A stretch of DNA of 6,045 nucleotides, taken from the NCBI GenBank assembly GCA_015491705.1, contig WFVK01000180.1:1-6045 (forward strand), in the 5' to 3' direction. Under the pieces are notes generated by a model. That model had not been told where the DNA came from. It saw only the letters and a program-made list of their open reading frames with translations, and did not search any database. How positions within the stretch are numbered: the stretch's first letter is position 1; each line of letters opens with the position of its first letter. The position numbers and the translations under genes were made by a program. The DNA is from Nitrospirota bacterium. Its GTDB lineage: Bacteria > Nitrospirota > Thermodesulfovibrionia > UBA6902. Below, piece after piece: positions 1 to 5,861 of this stretch.

Positions 1-415
1 CAAAAGGAACCTCGATCAGGCGTATAACGGCCTTTGCCGCCTCTATCTCGGGGCTTATGGCAGGATTAATCCCGAGGCTGTCGAGGAGAACATCATTGGA
101 GAAATACTCAAGATTTCTGATACGGGCGACATTTCTCGGTATCTGGAACATCGCCTTGGCGACCAGACACGCGATCATATTCGTCTCATCCATGTCGGTA
201 ACCGCAAGGAGTATGTCCGCATGGTCGGCGCCCGCCTCCTTAAGCACCGAGGGCGAACCGCCCTCCCCTTCAACAAGCGCGACATCCAGCTCATCGGATA
301 TCCTGTCCAGTTTCTCCTTGTTCCTGTCAACTACGACAACATCAATATTTTCAGCGGACAGGAATTTCGCCAACTGAAAACCGACTTCTCCCGCGCCGAC
401 TATAATTACACGCAT
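1..415 (-). CDS. trkA: TrkA potassium uptake regulatory subunit, N-terminal part (cut by window edge)
   Basis: TrkA is the cytoplasmic NAD(H)-binding subunit that gates a TrkH/KtrB-type potassium channel at the inner membrane. Only the first 138 residues are present; the rest lies to the left of the window. The translation starts MRVIIVGAGEVG, with the Rossmann dinucleotide loop GAGEVG at residues 7-12 and the acidic end of beta-2 (VVVVD) at D30, which normally contacts the NAD ribose. Residues 49-62 (EGEGGSPSVLKEAG) and 71-87 (AVTDMDETNMIACLVAK) are typical RCK/TrkA-N signatures. The ATG at 415 is favoured because a GGTGG ribosome-binding site lies at 419-423 and an in-frame TAA stands four codons upstream. 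The gene follows hisH on the same strand after a 59-bp gap, so co-transcription is possible. The membrane subunit is not seen. Family assignment is firm; completeness cannot be judged. Confidence 0.92.
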   Translation of the reverse strand, partial: MRVIIVGAGEVGFQLAKFLSAENIDVVVVDRNKEKLDRISDELDVALVEGEGGSPSVLKEAGADHADILLAVTDMDETNMIACLVAKAMFQIPRNVARIRNLEYFSNDVLLDSLGINPAISPEIEAAKAVIRLIEVPF

Positions 416-423
416 AATCCACC

Positions 424-432
424 ATTATATCA
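424..432 (-). promoter_or_regulatory. Perfect extended -10 element just upstream of trkA
   Basis: On the minus strand the sequence reads TGATATAAT, a consensus extended -10 (TGn-TATAAT). A TTGACT lies upstream but only 12 nt away, too close for a normal -35. If this is a working promoter, initiation about 6-7 nt downstream would fall around 417-418, only 2-3 nt before the trkA ATG at 415. The message would be nearly leaderless and would lack the GGTGG site at 419-423. It may therefore be a chance match, with trkA expressed by read-through from hisH. Confidence 0.35.
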
Positions 433-442
433 CACAGCAAGA

Positions 443-469
443 GTCAAGTGAGAAGCGGGAACCCTTGAC
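443..469. repeat. Inverted repeat between hisH and trkA
   Basis: GTCAAG at 443-448 is perfectly complementary to CTTGAC at 464-469, with a 15-nt spacer. Neither strand has a T-run after it, so it is not a standard intrinsic terminator. It lies just upstream of the extended -10 element of trkA on the minus strand and could be an operator-like dyad or an mRNA hairpin. A 6-bp repeat is also possible by chance. Confidence 0.3.
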
Positions 470-474
470 AGAAC

Positions 475-1089
475 TTATCTCCCGTAAACAATTTTTCCAA
501 AATTCTCAAGAAGTTTCAGCCCGGCTTTCTGGCTCTTTTCAGGGTGAAACTGGACGGCGAATATATTGTCCCTGCACACCGCGGAGGTAAATTCAGCGCC
601 GTAATCAGTAGTGGCCGCAACTATCGAGCCGTCCTCAGGAACAACATAATAGGAATGTACGAAATAGAAATAACTCCTGTCCCTGATACCCGAAAACAGA
701 GGATTATCCTGCTTTAAATTCACCTCATTCCAGCCCATGTGCGGAATCTTCAACCCGTGACCTTTGAATCTGATCACCCTGCCCCTGAAAATATCAAGCC
801 CCCGGCACTTTCCGAACTCCTCCGACTCACTGAACAGCACCTGCAGGCCGAGGCATATGCCGAGGTAAGGCTTGCCGTTTTTGAGAGCCCTGACAACCGC
901 ATCCACCATCTCGAGTCTTTTCAGCCCCTGCATGCAGTCTTTAAACGCACCCACTCCGGGGAGGACAACGGCGTCAGCCTTGTCAACGACGTCGGGCCTG
1001 TCCGTCACCCGGACATCGACACCGACCTTCCTGAATCCCTTCTCAACACTCCTGAGATTTCCCATCCCGTAATCAATGATTGCAATCAT
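475..1089 (-). CDS. hisH: Imidazole glycerol phosphate synthase glutaminase subunit HisH
   Basis: HisH hydrolyses glutamine and channels ammonia to HisF, which converts PRFAR to imidazole glycerol phosphate and AICAR in histidine synthesis; it acts in the cytoplasm as a HisH-HisF dimer. The 204-residue protein has the usual length for the family. It starts with the family hallmark MIAIIDYGMGNLRSV. The class-I glutamine amidotransferase features are all visible: the oxyanion-strand motif PGVGAF at 44-49, the nucleophile C79 in GICLGLQ, and the catalytic H182 and E184 in FHPEKSQ. HMGWN at 117-121 and YFVHSYY at 142-148 are also HisH signatures. The start is fixed by the conserved N-terminus, although AGGA at 1092-1095 sits only 2 nt before the ATG. 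No other his gene is adjacent, and HisF must be encoded elsewhere. Because surface-polysaccharide genes lie nearby, a HisH-like paralogue serving sugar amidination was considered, but the sequence reads like ordinary HisH. Confidence 0.95.
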   Translation of the reverse strand: MIAIIDYGMGNLRSVEKGFRKVGVDVRVTDRPDVVDKADAVVLPGVGAFKDCMQGLKRLEMVDAVVRALKNGKPYLGICLGLQVLFSESEEFGKCRGLDIFRGRVIRFKGHGLKIPHMGWNEVNLKQDNPLFSGIRDRSYFYFVHSYYVVPEDGSIVAATTDYGAEFTSAVCRDNIFAVQFHPEKSQKAGLKLLENFGKIVYGR

Positions 1090-1141
1090 GTTCCTATATT
1101 AAACTATTCAGCCGCAGACTTCCAGAATTCGGGACCTTTTT

Positions 1142-1167
1142 GCTCCCTCACGCAAAGGGAAGGGAGC
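1142..1167. repeat. 7-bp hairpin in hisH leader
   Basis: GCTCCCT at 1142-1148 pairs perfectly with AGGGAGC at 1161-1167 around a 12-nt loop. In the hisH direction it is followed by AAAAAGG rather than a T-run, so it does not look like an intrinsic terminator. If hisH is transcribed from the candidate promoter near 1285-1313, this hairpin would lie in the 5' leader, about 50-80 nt before the start codon. Confidence 0.4.
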
Positions 1168-1224
1168 TCACAGGCAGGACTGAACAACCTCCAAGACTTT
1201 GACAGAAAATCATTTTTTTCGTCT

Positions 1225-1246
1225 CCCCGCTCCTCTGAAGGCGGGG
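1225..1246. repeat. GC-rich hairpin in the divergent intergenic region
   Basis: CCCCGC at 1225-1230 pairs with GCGGGG at 1241-1246 around a 10-nt loop. A T-run lies before it on the plus strand (1213-1219), so on neither strand does a T-run follow the stem and terminator function is not supported. It would be transcribed in the hisH leader if transcription starts near 1278. The function is unknown. Confidence 0.4.
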
Positions 1247-1262
1247 GCAATTCTGCCACAAC

Positions 1263-1292
1263 TTGAAAAAACAGGTGAATTTGCGTTATATT
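1263..1292 (+). promoter_or_regulatory. Sigma-70-type promoter of the arginine decarboxylase-agmatinase operon
   Basis: TTGAAA at 1263-1268 serves as a -35 and TATATT at 1287-1292 as a -10 (five of six consensus bases), with an 18-nt spacer. The expected transcription start is near 1299, leaving a leader of about 40 nt before the ATG at 1339. The position and direction suit the decarboxylase gene. This is a consensus match only. Confidence 0.5.
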
Positions 1293-1297
1293 TCACC
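1274..1297. promoter_or_regulatory. Candidate operator dyad over the shared -10 region
   Basis: GGTGAA at 1274-1279 is repeated in inverted orientation as TTCACC at 1292-1297, with a 12-nt spacer. The dyad covers the spacer and -10 of the plus-strand promoter and the -10 of the proposed minus-strand promoter, a position where a bound repressor could block both. I do not recognise it as the site of a named regulator. Confidence 0.35.
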
Positions 1298-1313
1298 CGG
1301 AAAAAAACAGCAA
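1285..1313 (-). promoter_or_regulatory. Candidate divergent promoter for hisH
   Basis: On the minus strand TTGCTG (1308-1313) and TATAAC (1285-1290) are separated by 17 nt. The -10 matches five of six consensus bases, but the -35 matches only TTG. Its -10 overlaps the -10 of the plus-strand promoter, so the two would compete. It would give hisH a leader of roughly 190 nt holding the two hairpins described here. Weak evidence. Confidence 0.28.
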
Positions 1314-1328
1314 AAAACACCGGATCGC

Positions 1329-1338
1329 GGTTTAAACC
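1329..1338. repeat. Perfect palindrome GGTTTAAACC abutting the decarboxylase start codon
   Basis: Ten bases immediately before the ATG at 1339 form a perfect palindrome, and no strong ribosome-binding site is present in the preceding 20 nt. As RNA it is too short to make a loop-bearing hairpin of any strength. It may be chance or a protein-binding half-site. Confidence 0.3.
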
Positions 1339-1887
1339 ATGGAACTGATTCCCAAGCAGATATTTTTCACAAAAGGCGTAGGCATACACAAGGACAAGCT
1401 CGCCTCCTTTGAGCTTGCGCTGCGCAAGGCCGGCATAGAGAAGTGCAATCTCGTATATGTCTCGAGCATCTTCCCGCCGAACTGCGTGATCATCCCCAAG
1501 GCAAAAGGGGTGAAATTAATCAAACCGGGACAGATAACCTTCTGTGTCATGGCAAGAAATGAAACCAATGAGCCGAACAGGCTGATCGCTTCCGCGGTGG
1601 GCCTGGCAGTGCCTAAAGACAGGGGGCATTACGGCTATATCTCGGAGTACCACTCCTTCGGCAAGACGGCGCGGAAGGCGGGCGATTATGCAGAAGACCT
1701 TGCCGCAACAATGCTGGCCACAACACTGGGCATCGCCTTTGACCCGGACGAGGCATGGGACTCGAGAAAACAGGTTTATAATGCGACAAACTACATTTTC
1801 AAATCCACCAACATATGCCAGTCTGCAGAGGGCAACAAGCATGGAAAATGGACAACCGTCATTGCCGCTGCAGTGATGCTGTTATAA
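1339..1887 (+). CDS. pdaD: Pyruvoyl-dependent arginine decarboxylase
   Basis: This enzyme decarboxylates arginine to agmatine using a protein-bound pyruvoyl group instead of pyridoxal phosphate. The 182-residue proenzyme has the family's usual size. The self-cleavage motif VSSIFPP is at residues 41-47; cleavage between S42 and S43 would give a beta chain of 42 residues and an alpha chain whose first residue becomes pyruvoyl. E103 in ISEYHSFG corresponds to the catalytic glutamate of the Methanocaldococcus jannaschii enzyme (E109), and N37 in the KCNLV stretch also matches. [14 protein letters not shown] at 77-90 and the C-terminal [11 protein letters not shown] at 169-179 are typical of the bacterial branch. 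ATG 1339 is bounded by an in-frame TAA at 1333-1335 and matches the conserved N-terminus. There is no good Shine-Dalgarno; instead the palindrome GGTTTAAACC abuts the start. The agmatinase gene follows directly, supporting the pathway. Confidence 0.95.
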   Translation: MELIPKQIFFTKGVGIHKDKLASFELALRKAGIEKCNLVYVSSIFPPNCVIIPKAKGVKLIKPGQITFCVMARNETNEPNRLIASAVGLAVPKDRGHYGYISEYHSFGKTARKAGDYAEDLAATMLATTLGIAFDPDEAWDSRKQVYNATNYIFKSTNICQSAEGNKHGKWTTVIAAAVMLL

Positions 1888-2766
1888 TTGAAAAGCAAGC
1901 ACTTCCATAATTTCGGCGGCCTGACCGCGGAATATTCAGACTATAAGAAATCGAAAATCGTCATCCTTCCCGTTCCCTTTGACAGGACCAGCTCATGGAT
2001 CAGGGGCTCGGACAGGGGCCCTGAAGCAATAATAAGCGCCTCGGCGCACATGGAACTCTACGATACTGAGACAGGCTCAGAAGTTTACAGGAAAGGCATC
2101 CATACCGCCGGGGAAATACCCGCAGGCTCTTCCCGGCAGATGATCGGAAAGGTCAACAGAAAGGTCGTTAAACTGCTGAACGACGGCAAATTCGTCGTTG
2201 TCCTGGGCGGCGAGCATACGGTCTCATTAGGCTCCATAACCGCCCATGCCGGTCATTTCAGCAACATGTGCATCCTCCACCTCGACGCCCATACCGACAT
2301 GAGGGATTCATACGAAGGCAACAGGTACAGCCATGCGTGTGTCATGGCAAGGGCCAAAGAGATCACCGAAAACATTATCTCCGTCGGCATAAGAAGCATG
2401 GCCTCATGCGAGCTTGAAAATATAAGGAGGGAAAACATCTTTTATGCAGATGAGATACGCAGGTCCCGTGACTGGATCGAAAGGGTCGTGGAGAGGCTCT
2501 CCGGAAATGTTTACATTACGGTGGACGTGGATGTATTCGACCCCTCCATAATGCCCTCCACAGGCACACCCGAGCCGGGGGGGCTGACCTGGTACGAGAC
2601 GATTGACCTGCTGAGGCATGTCTCGGGAGAGAGGAATATAGTCGGTTTTGATGTTGTTGAACTCTGTCCGTCAAAAGGCGCTCCGGCTCCGGACTTCATG
2701 GCAGCCAGGCTTATATACAAACTGCTGGGTTTCAAATTTCCAATAGCCGGGGATTCACACGGATGA
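1888..2766 (+). CDS. speB: Agmatinase (ureohydrolase family)
   Basis: Agmatinase hydrolyses agmatine to putrescine and urea, the step following arginine decarboxylase. The 292-residue protein has the arginase/agmatinase fold with the complete binuclear manganese ligand set: H110 in GGEH, D133, H135 and D137 in DAHTD, and D213 and D215 in TVDVDVFDP. The downstream glutamate E258 in FDVVELCP is also conserved. The N-terminal FGGLTAEYSDYKKSKIVILPVPFD matches the family's usual beginning. The start is the TTG at 1888. It is the first codon after the decarboxylase TAA, the two genes share a frame, and no ATG or GTG occurs in frame before codon 55, well inside the conserved domain. No Shine-Dalgarno is seen, so translation probably depends on reinitiation by ribosomes ending the decarboxylase. 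Other ureohydrolases such as guanidinobutyrase are possible by fold, but the neighbour makes agmatinase most likely. Confidence 0.93.
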   Translation: MKSKHFHNFGGLTAEYSDYKKSKIVILPVPFDRTSSWIRGSDRGPEAIISASAHMELYDTETGSEVYRKGIHTAGEIPAGSSRQMIGKVNRKVVKLLNDGKFVVVLGGEHTVSLGSITAHAGHFSNMCILHLDAHTDMRDSYEGNRYSHACVMARAKEITENIISVGIRSMASCELENIRRENIFYADEIRRSRDWIERVVERLSGNVYITVDVDVFDPSIMPSTGTPEPGGLTWYETIDLLRHVSGERNIVGFDVVELCPSKGAPAPDFMAARLIYKLLGFKFPIAGDSHG

Positions 2767-2773
2767 ACACGCC

Positions 2774-3514
2774 TCAGAGCTGCTTTTCCCATGTCTTTGC
2801 GTATTTCAGAAACGTGTAGTAACTGTAAAGCACGGCAAGCAGCAGCCCCCTGACACCGTCGAGAAATCCCAGCCTCAGGAAGTACATCTTCACAAAAGTG
2901 GCAAGAGGCCTTGCGGTGAGTGAGAACAGGCCGGTTTTTCCGGCGGTTTTCATCTTCTCCTCCGCGGCAAGCGTGGAATAGATGTCCATCCTTTTTGTAA
3001 AATCAGATATGCTGCGGTAAGTATAGTGTTTCAGGGGGGTTCTTAAATATCCGGTTCTGCCCTCCACCACCACCTTTTCATGCACCCTGCGGACCTCCAG
3101 GCGCCCCCTGTCTTTTCTGAAAAGCCTGAGCGTATGGTCCGGCCACCATCCGCCGTGTCTTATCCATTTTCCGATAAAATAATTCTCCCTCGGCACATAA
3201 AAACCGCTGCAGTCAGTGCCTGAGATAATATCTGCAATCTCCGCCTTCAGGGCCGGGGTAACCCTCTCATCCGCATCGAGTATCAGCACCCACGGGCCCC
3301 GGGCATAATCAACCGCCTTCTGTTTCTGACGGGCGAACCCTTCCCATGAATGCTGAAAGACCCTGTCGGTGAACTCCCTGCATATCCCGACCGTCCTGTC
3401 CGAGCTGAACGAATCAACGACTACAATCTCTCCTGCATCCTCAACGCTCTTAAGGGCATCCCTGATGTTGAGTTCCTCATTCTTTGTTATTATGACAACA
3501 GACACAGGAAACAA
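2774..3514 (-). CDS. GT2 glycosyltransferase, WaaE/LPS-core glucosyltransferase-like
   Basis: This is a GT-A-fold family 2 glycosyltransferase of 246 residues, likely adding a sugar to the LPS core or a related surface glycan at the inner face of the cytoplasmic membrane. The nucleotide-binding start VSVVIITKNEELNI is at 4-17, VVVDSFSSDRT at 31-41 and the metal-binding DADE at 80-83. The segments GGWWPDHTLRLFRK (121-134) and VHE (144-146) are typical of the WaaE/LgtF-like branch, as is the hydrophobic C-terminal part with YFLRLGFLDGVRGLLLAVLYS at 211-231, which probably associates with the membrane. The start is the TTG at 3514, because GGAGG at 3523-3527 lies 8 nt upstream; the alternative GTG at 3505 would be 17 nt away. 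It begins 3 nt after the preceding glycosyltransferase stop, so it is the third gene of the operon. The exact sugar and acceptor cannot be told from sequence. Confidence 0.88.
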   Translation of the reverse strand: MFPVSVVIITKNEELNIRDALKSVEDAGEIVVVDSFSSDRTVGICREFTDRVFQHSWEGFARQKQKAVDYARGPWVLILDADERVTPALKAEIADIISGTDCSGFYVPRENYFIGKWIRHGGWWPDHTLRLFRKDRGRLEVRRVHEKVVVEGRTGYLRTPLKHYTYRSISDFTKRMDIYSTLAAEEKMKTAGKTGLFSLTARPLATFVKMYFLRLGFLDGVRGLLLAVLYSYYTFLKYAKTWEKQL

Positions 3515-3517
3515 CCG

Positions 3518-4660
3518 TCAATCCTCCGTTCCGTATCCGGCGATAATCTTTCTGTACAAGGCCTCCGTTTCTGCAATGTGTTTCTCAAAGGTGAATTCCC
3601 GGGCGAGTTGCCTTGCGTTTTTACTCATTGATTCCAGTTGATCCCTGTTGTTCATAAGGAACCGTATCTTCTCCGCCATTGTTTTTGTGTCTTCCGGGCC
3701 GCTGACAACAAAACCATGAACGCCGTCCTCTATTATCTCGGCCGCCCCGCTCTGTCTTGTCGTCACAACGGGAAGACCGCTTGACAGGGCCTCGAGATGA
3801 ACATTGCCGAAGGGTTCATACATCGTCGGAAAGACAAACATATCCGCGGCGGCATAGTATTTATGGATTTCCCTTTGGGGCCCGCAGAATATGATCCTTT
3901 CCATCCCCTCCCCTCTGAAGCTTTTCACGGAGCCCTTCCCCACGATCATGAGCGAAACAGGCCCGGGTACGGACTCAACGGCCCTCATCAGGTATTTTAC
4001 ACCTTTTCTCTCAAAACCCGAGCCGACGAAGAGCACAACAAACTCCGTATCGGACAACCCGTATTTCCGTCTTATCACGCTTCTGTACTCCGCCCTGTTC
4101 CGCGGGTCGAACCTTGCGGTATCCACGCCGTTGTAAATAACCTCTATGTCGGAGGAGTCAACGCCGTAGTTGTCTGTAATATTCTTCCTTACAAGCTCTG
4201 ATATGGCTATGATCTTCCTGAACCTGTGAAACCTGAAAATACAGCGTTCCAGCGCAAGTACGAGCCAGTGGTAGGGGTTGAGCACAATGGAAGCCTTCCC
4301 CGCAGGGCCTGTCCTCTTCCATCTCTGCCTCAGCCACTCTATATGACAGCCGTCGCCTGCACGGTAAATATCCTGGAAAAGGGTCTTGTCATGAGTCTGT
4401 ATTATGTCAAAGCGTTTCCTCTGTTTTTTCAGCAGAAAAAATGAAGAAACCGCAAATGAAAGGTCCCTCAGGAACGAGAGGAATGTGACGGCCGGAACCT
4501 TGTGGAAATGTACATTCTTTGGCTGTTTGTCAGCCTGCCATTTAATTGCAAATATATGTATCTCGTGGCCTTTACCGGCAAGGTTCTCTATCAGGCTGCC
4601 CGAAAAACCCTCCGCACCTCCGTGAAAGGTATATTTTTTTCTAATTATCGCTATTCTCAC
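3518..4660 (-). CDS. GT4 glycosyltransferase, WaaG-like
   Basis: This is a GT-B-fold family 4 (group 1) glycosyltransferase of 380 residues, resembling the WaaG (RfaG) LPS core enzymes that transfer a hexose from a nucleotide sugar. The N-terminal domain begins MRIAIIRKKYTFHGGAE with the acceptor-side GG loop at 14-15. AGDGCHIEWL at 101-110 is characteristic of the WaaG group. The C-terminal donor domain has VIYNGVD at 174-180, FVGSGFERKG at 211-220 and the E-x7-E motif at E282 and E290 (EPFGNVHLE), which binds the nucleotide sugar. The start chosen is GTG 4660. It places the conserved N-terminus at residue 1, and GGGA at 4665-4668 is correctly spaced. An open frame to 4747 only adds 29 residues that overlap the ligase C-terminus. 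The gene overlaps the upstream ligase by 20 bp, implying translational coupling. Sugar and linkage are unknown. Confidence 0.9.
   Translation of the reverse strand: MRIAIIRKKYTFHGGAEGFSGSLIENLAGKGHEIHIFAIKWQADKQPKNVHFHKVPAVTFLSFLRDLSFAVSSFFLLKKQRKRFDIIQTHDKTLFQDIYRAGDGCHIEWLRQRWKRTGPAGKASIVLNPYHWLVLALERCIFRFHRFRKIIAISELVRKNITDNYGVDSSDIEVIYNGVDTARFDPRNRAEYRSVIRRKYGLSDTEFVVLFVGSGFERKGVKYLMRAVESVPGPVSLMIVGKGSVKSFRGEGMERIIFCGPQREIHKYYAAADMFVFPTMYEPFGNVHLEALSSGLPVVTTRQSGAAEIIEDGVHGFVVSGPEDTKTMAEKIRFLMNNRDQLESMSKNARQLAREFTFEKHIAETEALYRKIIAGYGTED
3523..3527 (-). promoter_or_regulatory. Ribosome-binding site deciding the TTG start of the GT2 gene
   Basis: GGAGG on the minus strand, 8 nt upstream of TTG 3514, lies inside the last codons of the GT4 gene. 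It is the strongest Shine-Dalgarno in the window and supports the TTG over the GTG at 3505. Confidence 0.75.
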
Positions 4661-4664
4661 GTAT

Positions 4665-4668
4665 TCCC
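4665..4668 (-). promoter_or_regulatory. Ribosome-binding site supporting the GTG start of the GT4 gene
   Basis: GGGA on the minus strand lies 4 nt upstream of GTG 4660, within the final codons of the ligase reading frame. With the conserved MRIAI N-terminus it supports GTG 4660 as the true start. Confidence 0.5.
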
Positions 4669-5644
4669 AGCGCAGCCATTCCAAGACCAAAGGCAAAGGC
4701 AATATGCTGCAATTTAAACATGCTTTCCAGTTGGGCATGTAATACATAATTTCCTATAAAAACAGAAGCACATGCTATAAGAACGTAACTTTTGATGCCC
4801 TCTGATTTTAGAGCCTCTCTCCAGAATGTTGACGTTGCCGCCAAGATAAAAAGTATAAAAGGGATAAAGCCGATGATCCCCTGATGAAACAGGACGGTAA
4901 GAAACATATTGTGTTCCCCTCTTTCAGGGGCCTTCTTGTATGGTGTTTTCACAAAGGGTTCGTCCTGGTGATAAAAGCGGTTACCATATCCCCACCCGTA
5001 TAACGGTCTCTCCAAAAAAGCATAAAAAGCTGCTCCCCAGAGTTCTGTCCGTTCATTGAATGTATAAAATTCAGTTGATAAATTTTCGATTCTTTTCTTG
5101 ACATCGGGAAAATACAGGTACGAGAACGCCCCGACCAAAAGAAAAACCGATAACAAATATGCAATGACTTTTTTAAAACTATAGCCTCTTGCTCTGGATA
5201 TGTACAGGGACCAGACAAACGCTATACCCAGAAAAGCAAGATATCCTCCTCTTGAAGTACTGAGTATAAGGGCGAGAACTAAAAAAATAAATGCTATTAT
5301 GAGAAGGCATCTCGATACACGCTTCTTCCATATGAAATAAAGGATAAAAGCAATGGGGAGGAGTGTATTCATATACCCCGCAAATCTATTATGATAGGCA
5401 TGTACTAATGTCGTGTTTGGCTTTAACATCGGAAGGCCCTGAGATATGTAACTATAATAGCCAAATATGGCTATAAAGATTGCAGTAAAAAAAACAACAT
5501 GGATTGCCTTTTTAAGCCGGATTTTGTCAGCCATTACAGTTGCAATTACCGGGAAAAGCAGAGCGCCTTTCAAAGGTTCTCCTTTAAGTTCTATCAAAGA
5601 GTATAAAGGATCCAGAGAAAATATCACCGCCAGGGGTAAGGTGC

Positions 5645-5670
5645 CTAATATAACCAGTATAATTTTGACG
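5645..5670 (-). other. Frameshift zone in the ligase gene
   Basis: The upstream frame ends KLYWLY-stop and the downstream frame continues VILGTLPLAV. Adding one T within TATATTAGGC (5643-5652 on the minus strand) would read LYWLYLGTLPLAV without interruption. One extra A in the four-A run (5663-5666) would read TASKIILVILGT, also plausible. So the lost base lies somewhere between these two points. The T pair and the four-A run are both short, which makes a simple homopolymer read error less obvious but not excluded. Confidence 0.7.
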
Positions 5671-5855
5671 CTGTGTTCTTCAGAATAAACAGATTGCGTC
5701 TGTATTTCAAGGTCCACAGCCACAGGGCAAAGTTGCCAAAAATCAATATATTTCTTATACCTTCGCCTTTTGCAAGAAACATAAAAAATATATACAGATA
5801 AATACCATACTCGATAATCTGATCTATGACCTGATACTTTTTGTTCATGAGCAAT

Positions 5856-5861
5856 CTTCCT
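5856..5861 (-). promoter_or_regulatory. Ribosome-binding site supporting ATG 5848 of the ligase gene
   Basis: AGGAAG on the minus strand is 7 nt upstream of ATG 5848, whose product starts MNKKYQVIDQ. A second site, GAGGGG at 5872-5877, lies 5 nt before ATG 5866, so either start or both could be used. An in-frame TGA at 5876-5878 bounds the frame. Confidence 0.55.

Larger units (their letters stand above)
4641..5848 (-). pseudogene. O-antigen ligase/polymerase-type membrane protein, split by a frameshift
   Basis: Proteins of this family (Wzy_C/WaaL-like) join or polymerise O-antigen chains at the periplasmic face of the inner membrane. The coding signal lies in two frames. From ATG 5848 (MNKKYQVIDQIIEYGIYLYIFF) the first two hydrophobic helices run to LKNTASKLYWLY and then stop at TAG 5645-5647. 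The rest, from about GTLPLAVIFSLDPLYS, continues in another frame to TAG 4641. Restoring one base would give about 402 residues with many membrane helices, SRGG near 199-202, and a large loop with RTELW and GWGYGN before EHNMFLTVLFHQGIIG near 312-327, all family signatures. AGGAAG at 5856-5861 supports ATG 5848; ATG 5866 with GAGGGG at 5872-5877 is an alternative. It may be a decayed gene, a sequencing or assembly error, or rarely recoding. It is the first gene of the three-gene glycan operon. Confidence 0.78.

Noticed and set aside
57..377. Open frame of 106 codons on the plus strand
   Set aside because: It is antisense to trkA and its serine-rich, low-complexity translation is typical of a shadow frame.
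433..449. TTGACT as -35 of the trkA promoter
   Set aside because: It is only 12 nt from the TATAAT hexamer, too short for sigma-70 spacing.
1225..1246. Intrinsic terminator
   Set aside because: The stem is GC-rich, but the T-run lies before it on the plus strand and is read as A on the minus strand, so the order is wrong for termination in both directions.
739..1266. Open frame of 175 codons on the plus strand
   Set aside because: It lies mostly antisense to the firmly identified hisH and reads into the intergenic hairpins; its translation shows no recognisable domain.
1516..1842. Open frame of 108 codons on the minus strand
   Set aside because: It is antisense to the arginine decarboxylase, whose catalytic motifs are intact; no domain is seen.
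4661..4747. Upstream extension of the GT4 gene to a start at 4747
   Set aside because: It would add 29 residues that only reflect another frame of the ligase C-terminus; the family N-terminus starts at GTG 4660, which has its own ribosome-binding site.
5660..5668. Programmed -1 frameshift at the A-AAA-TTA sequence
   Set aside because: It does not fit the X-XXY-YYZ slippery pattern because the second codon cannot re-pair, and no stimulatory hairpin is evident; a lost base is simpler.
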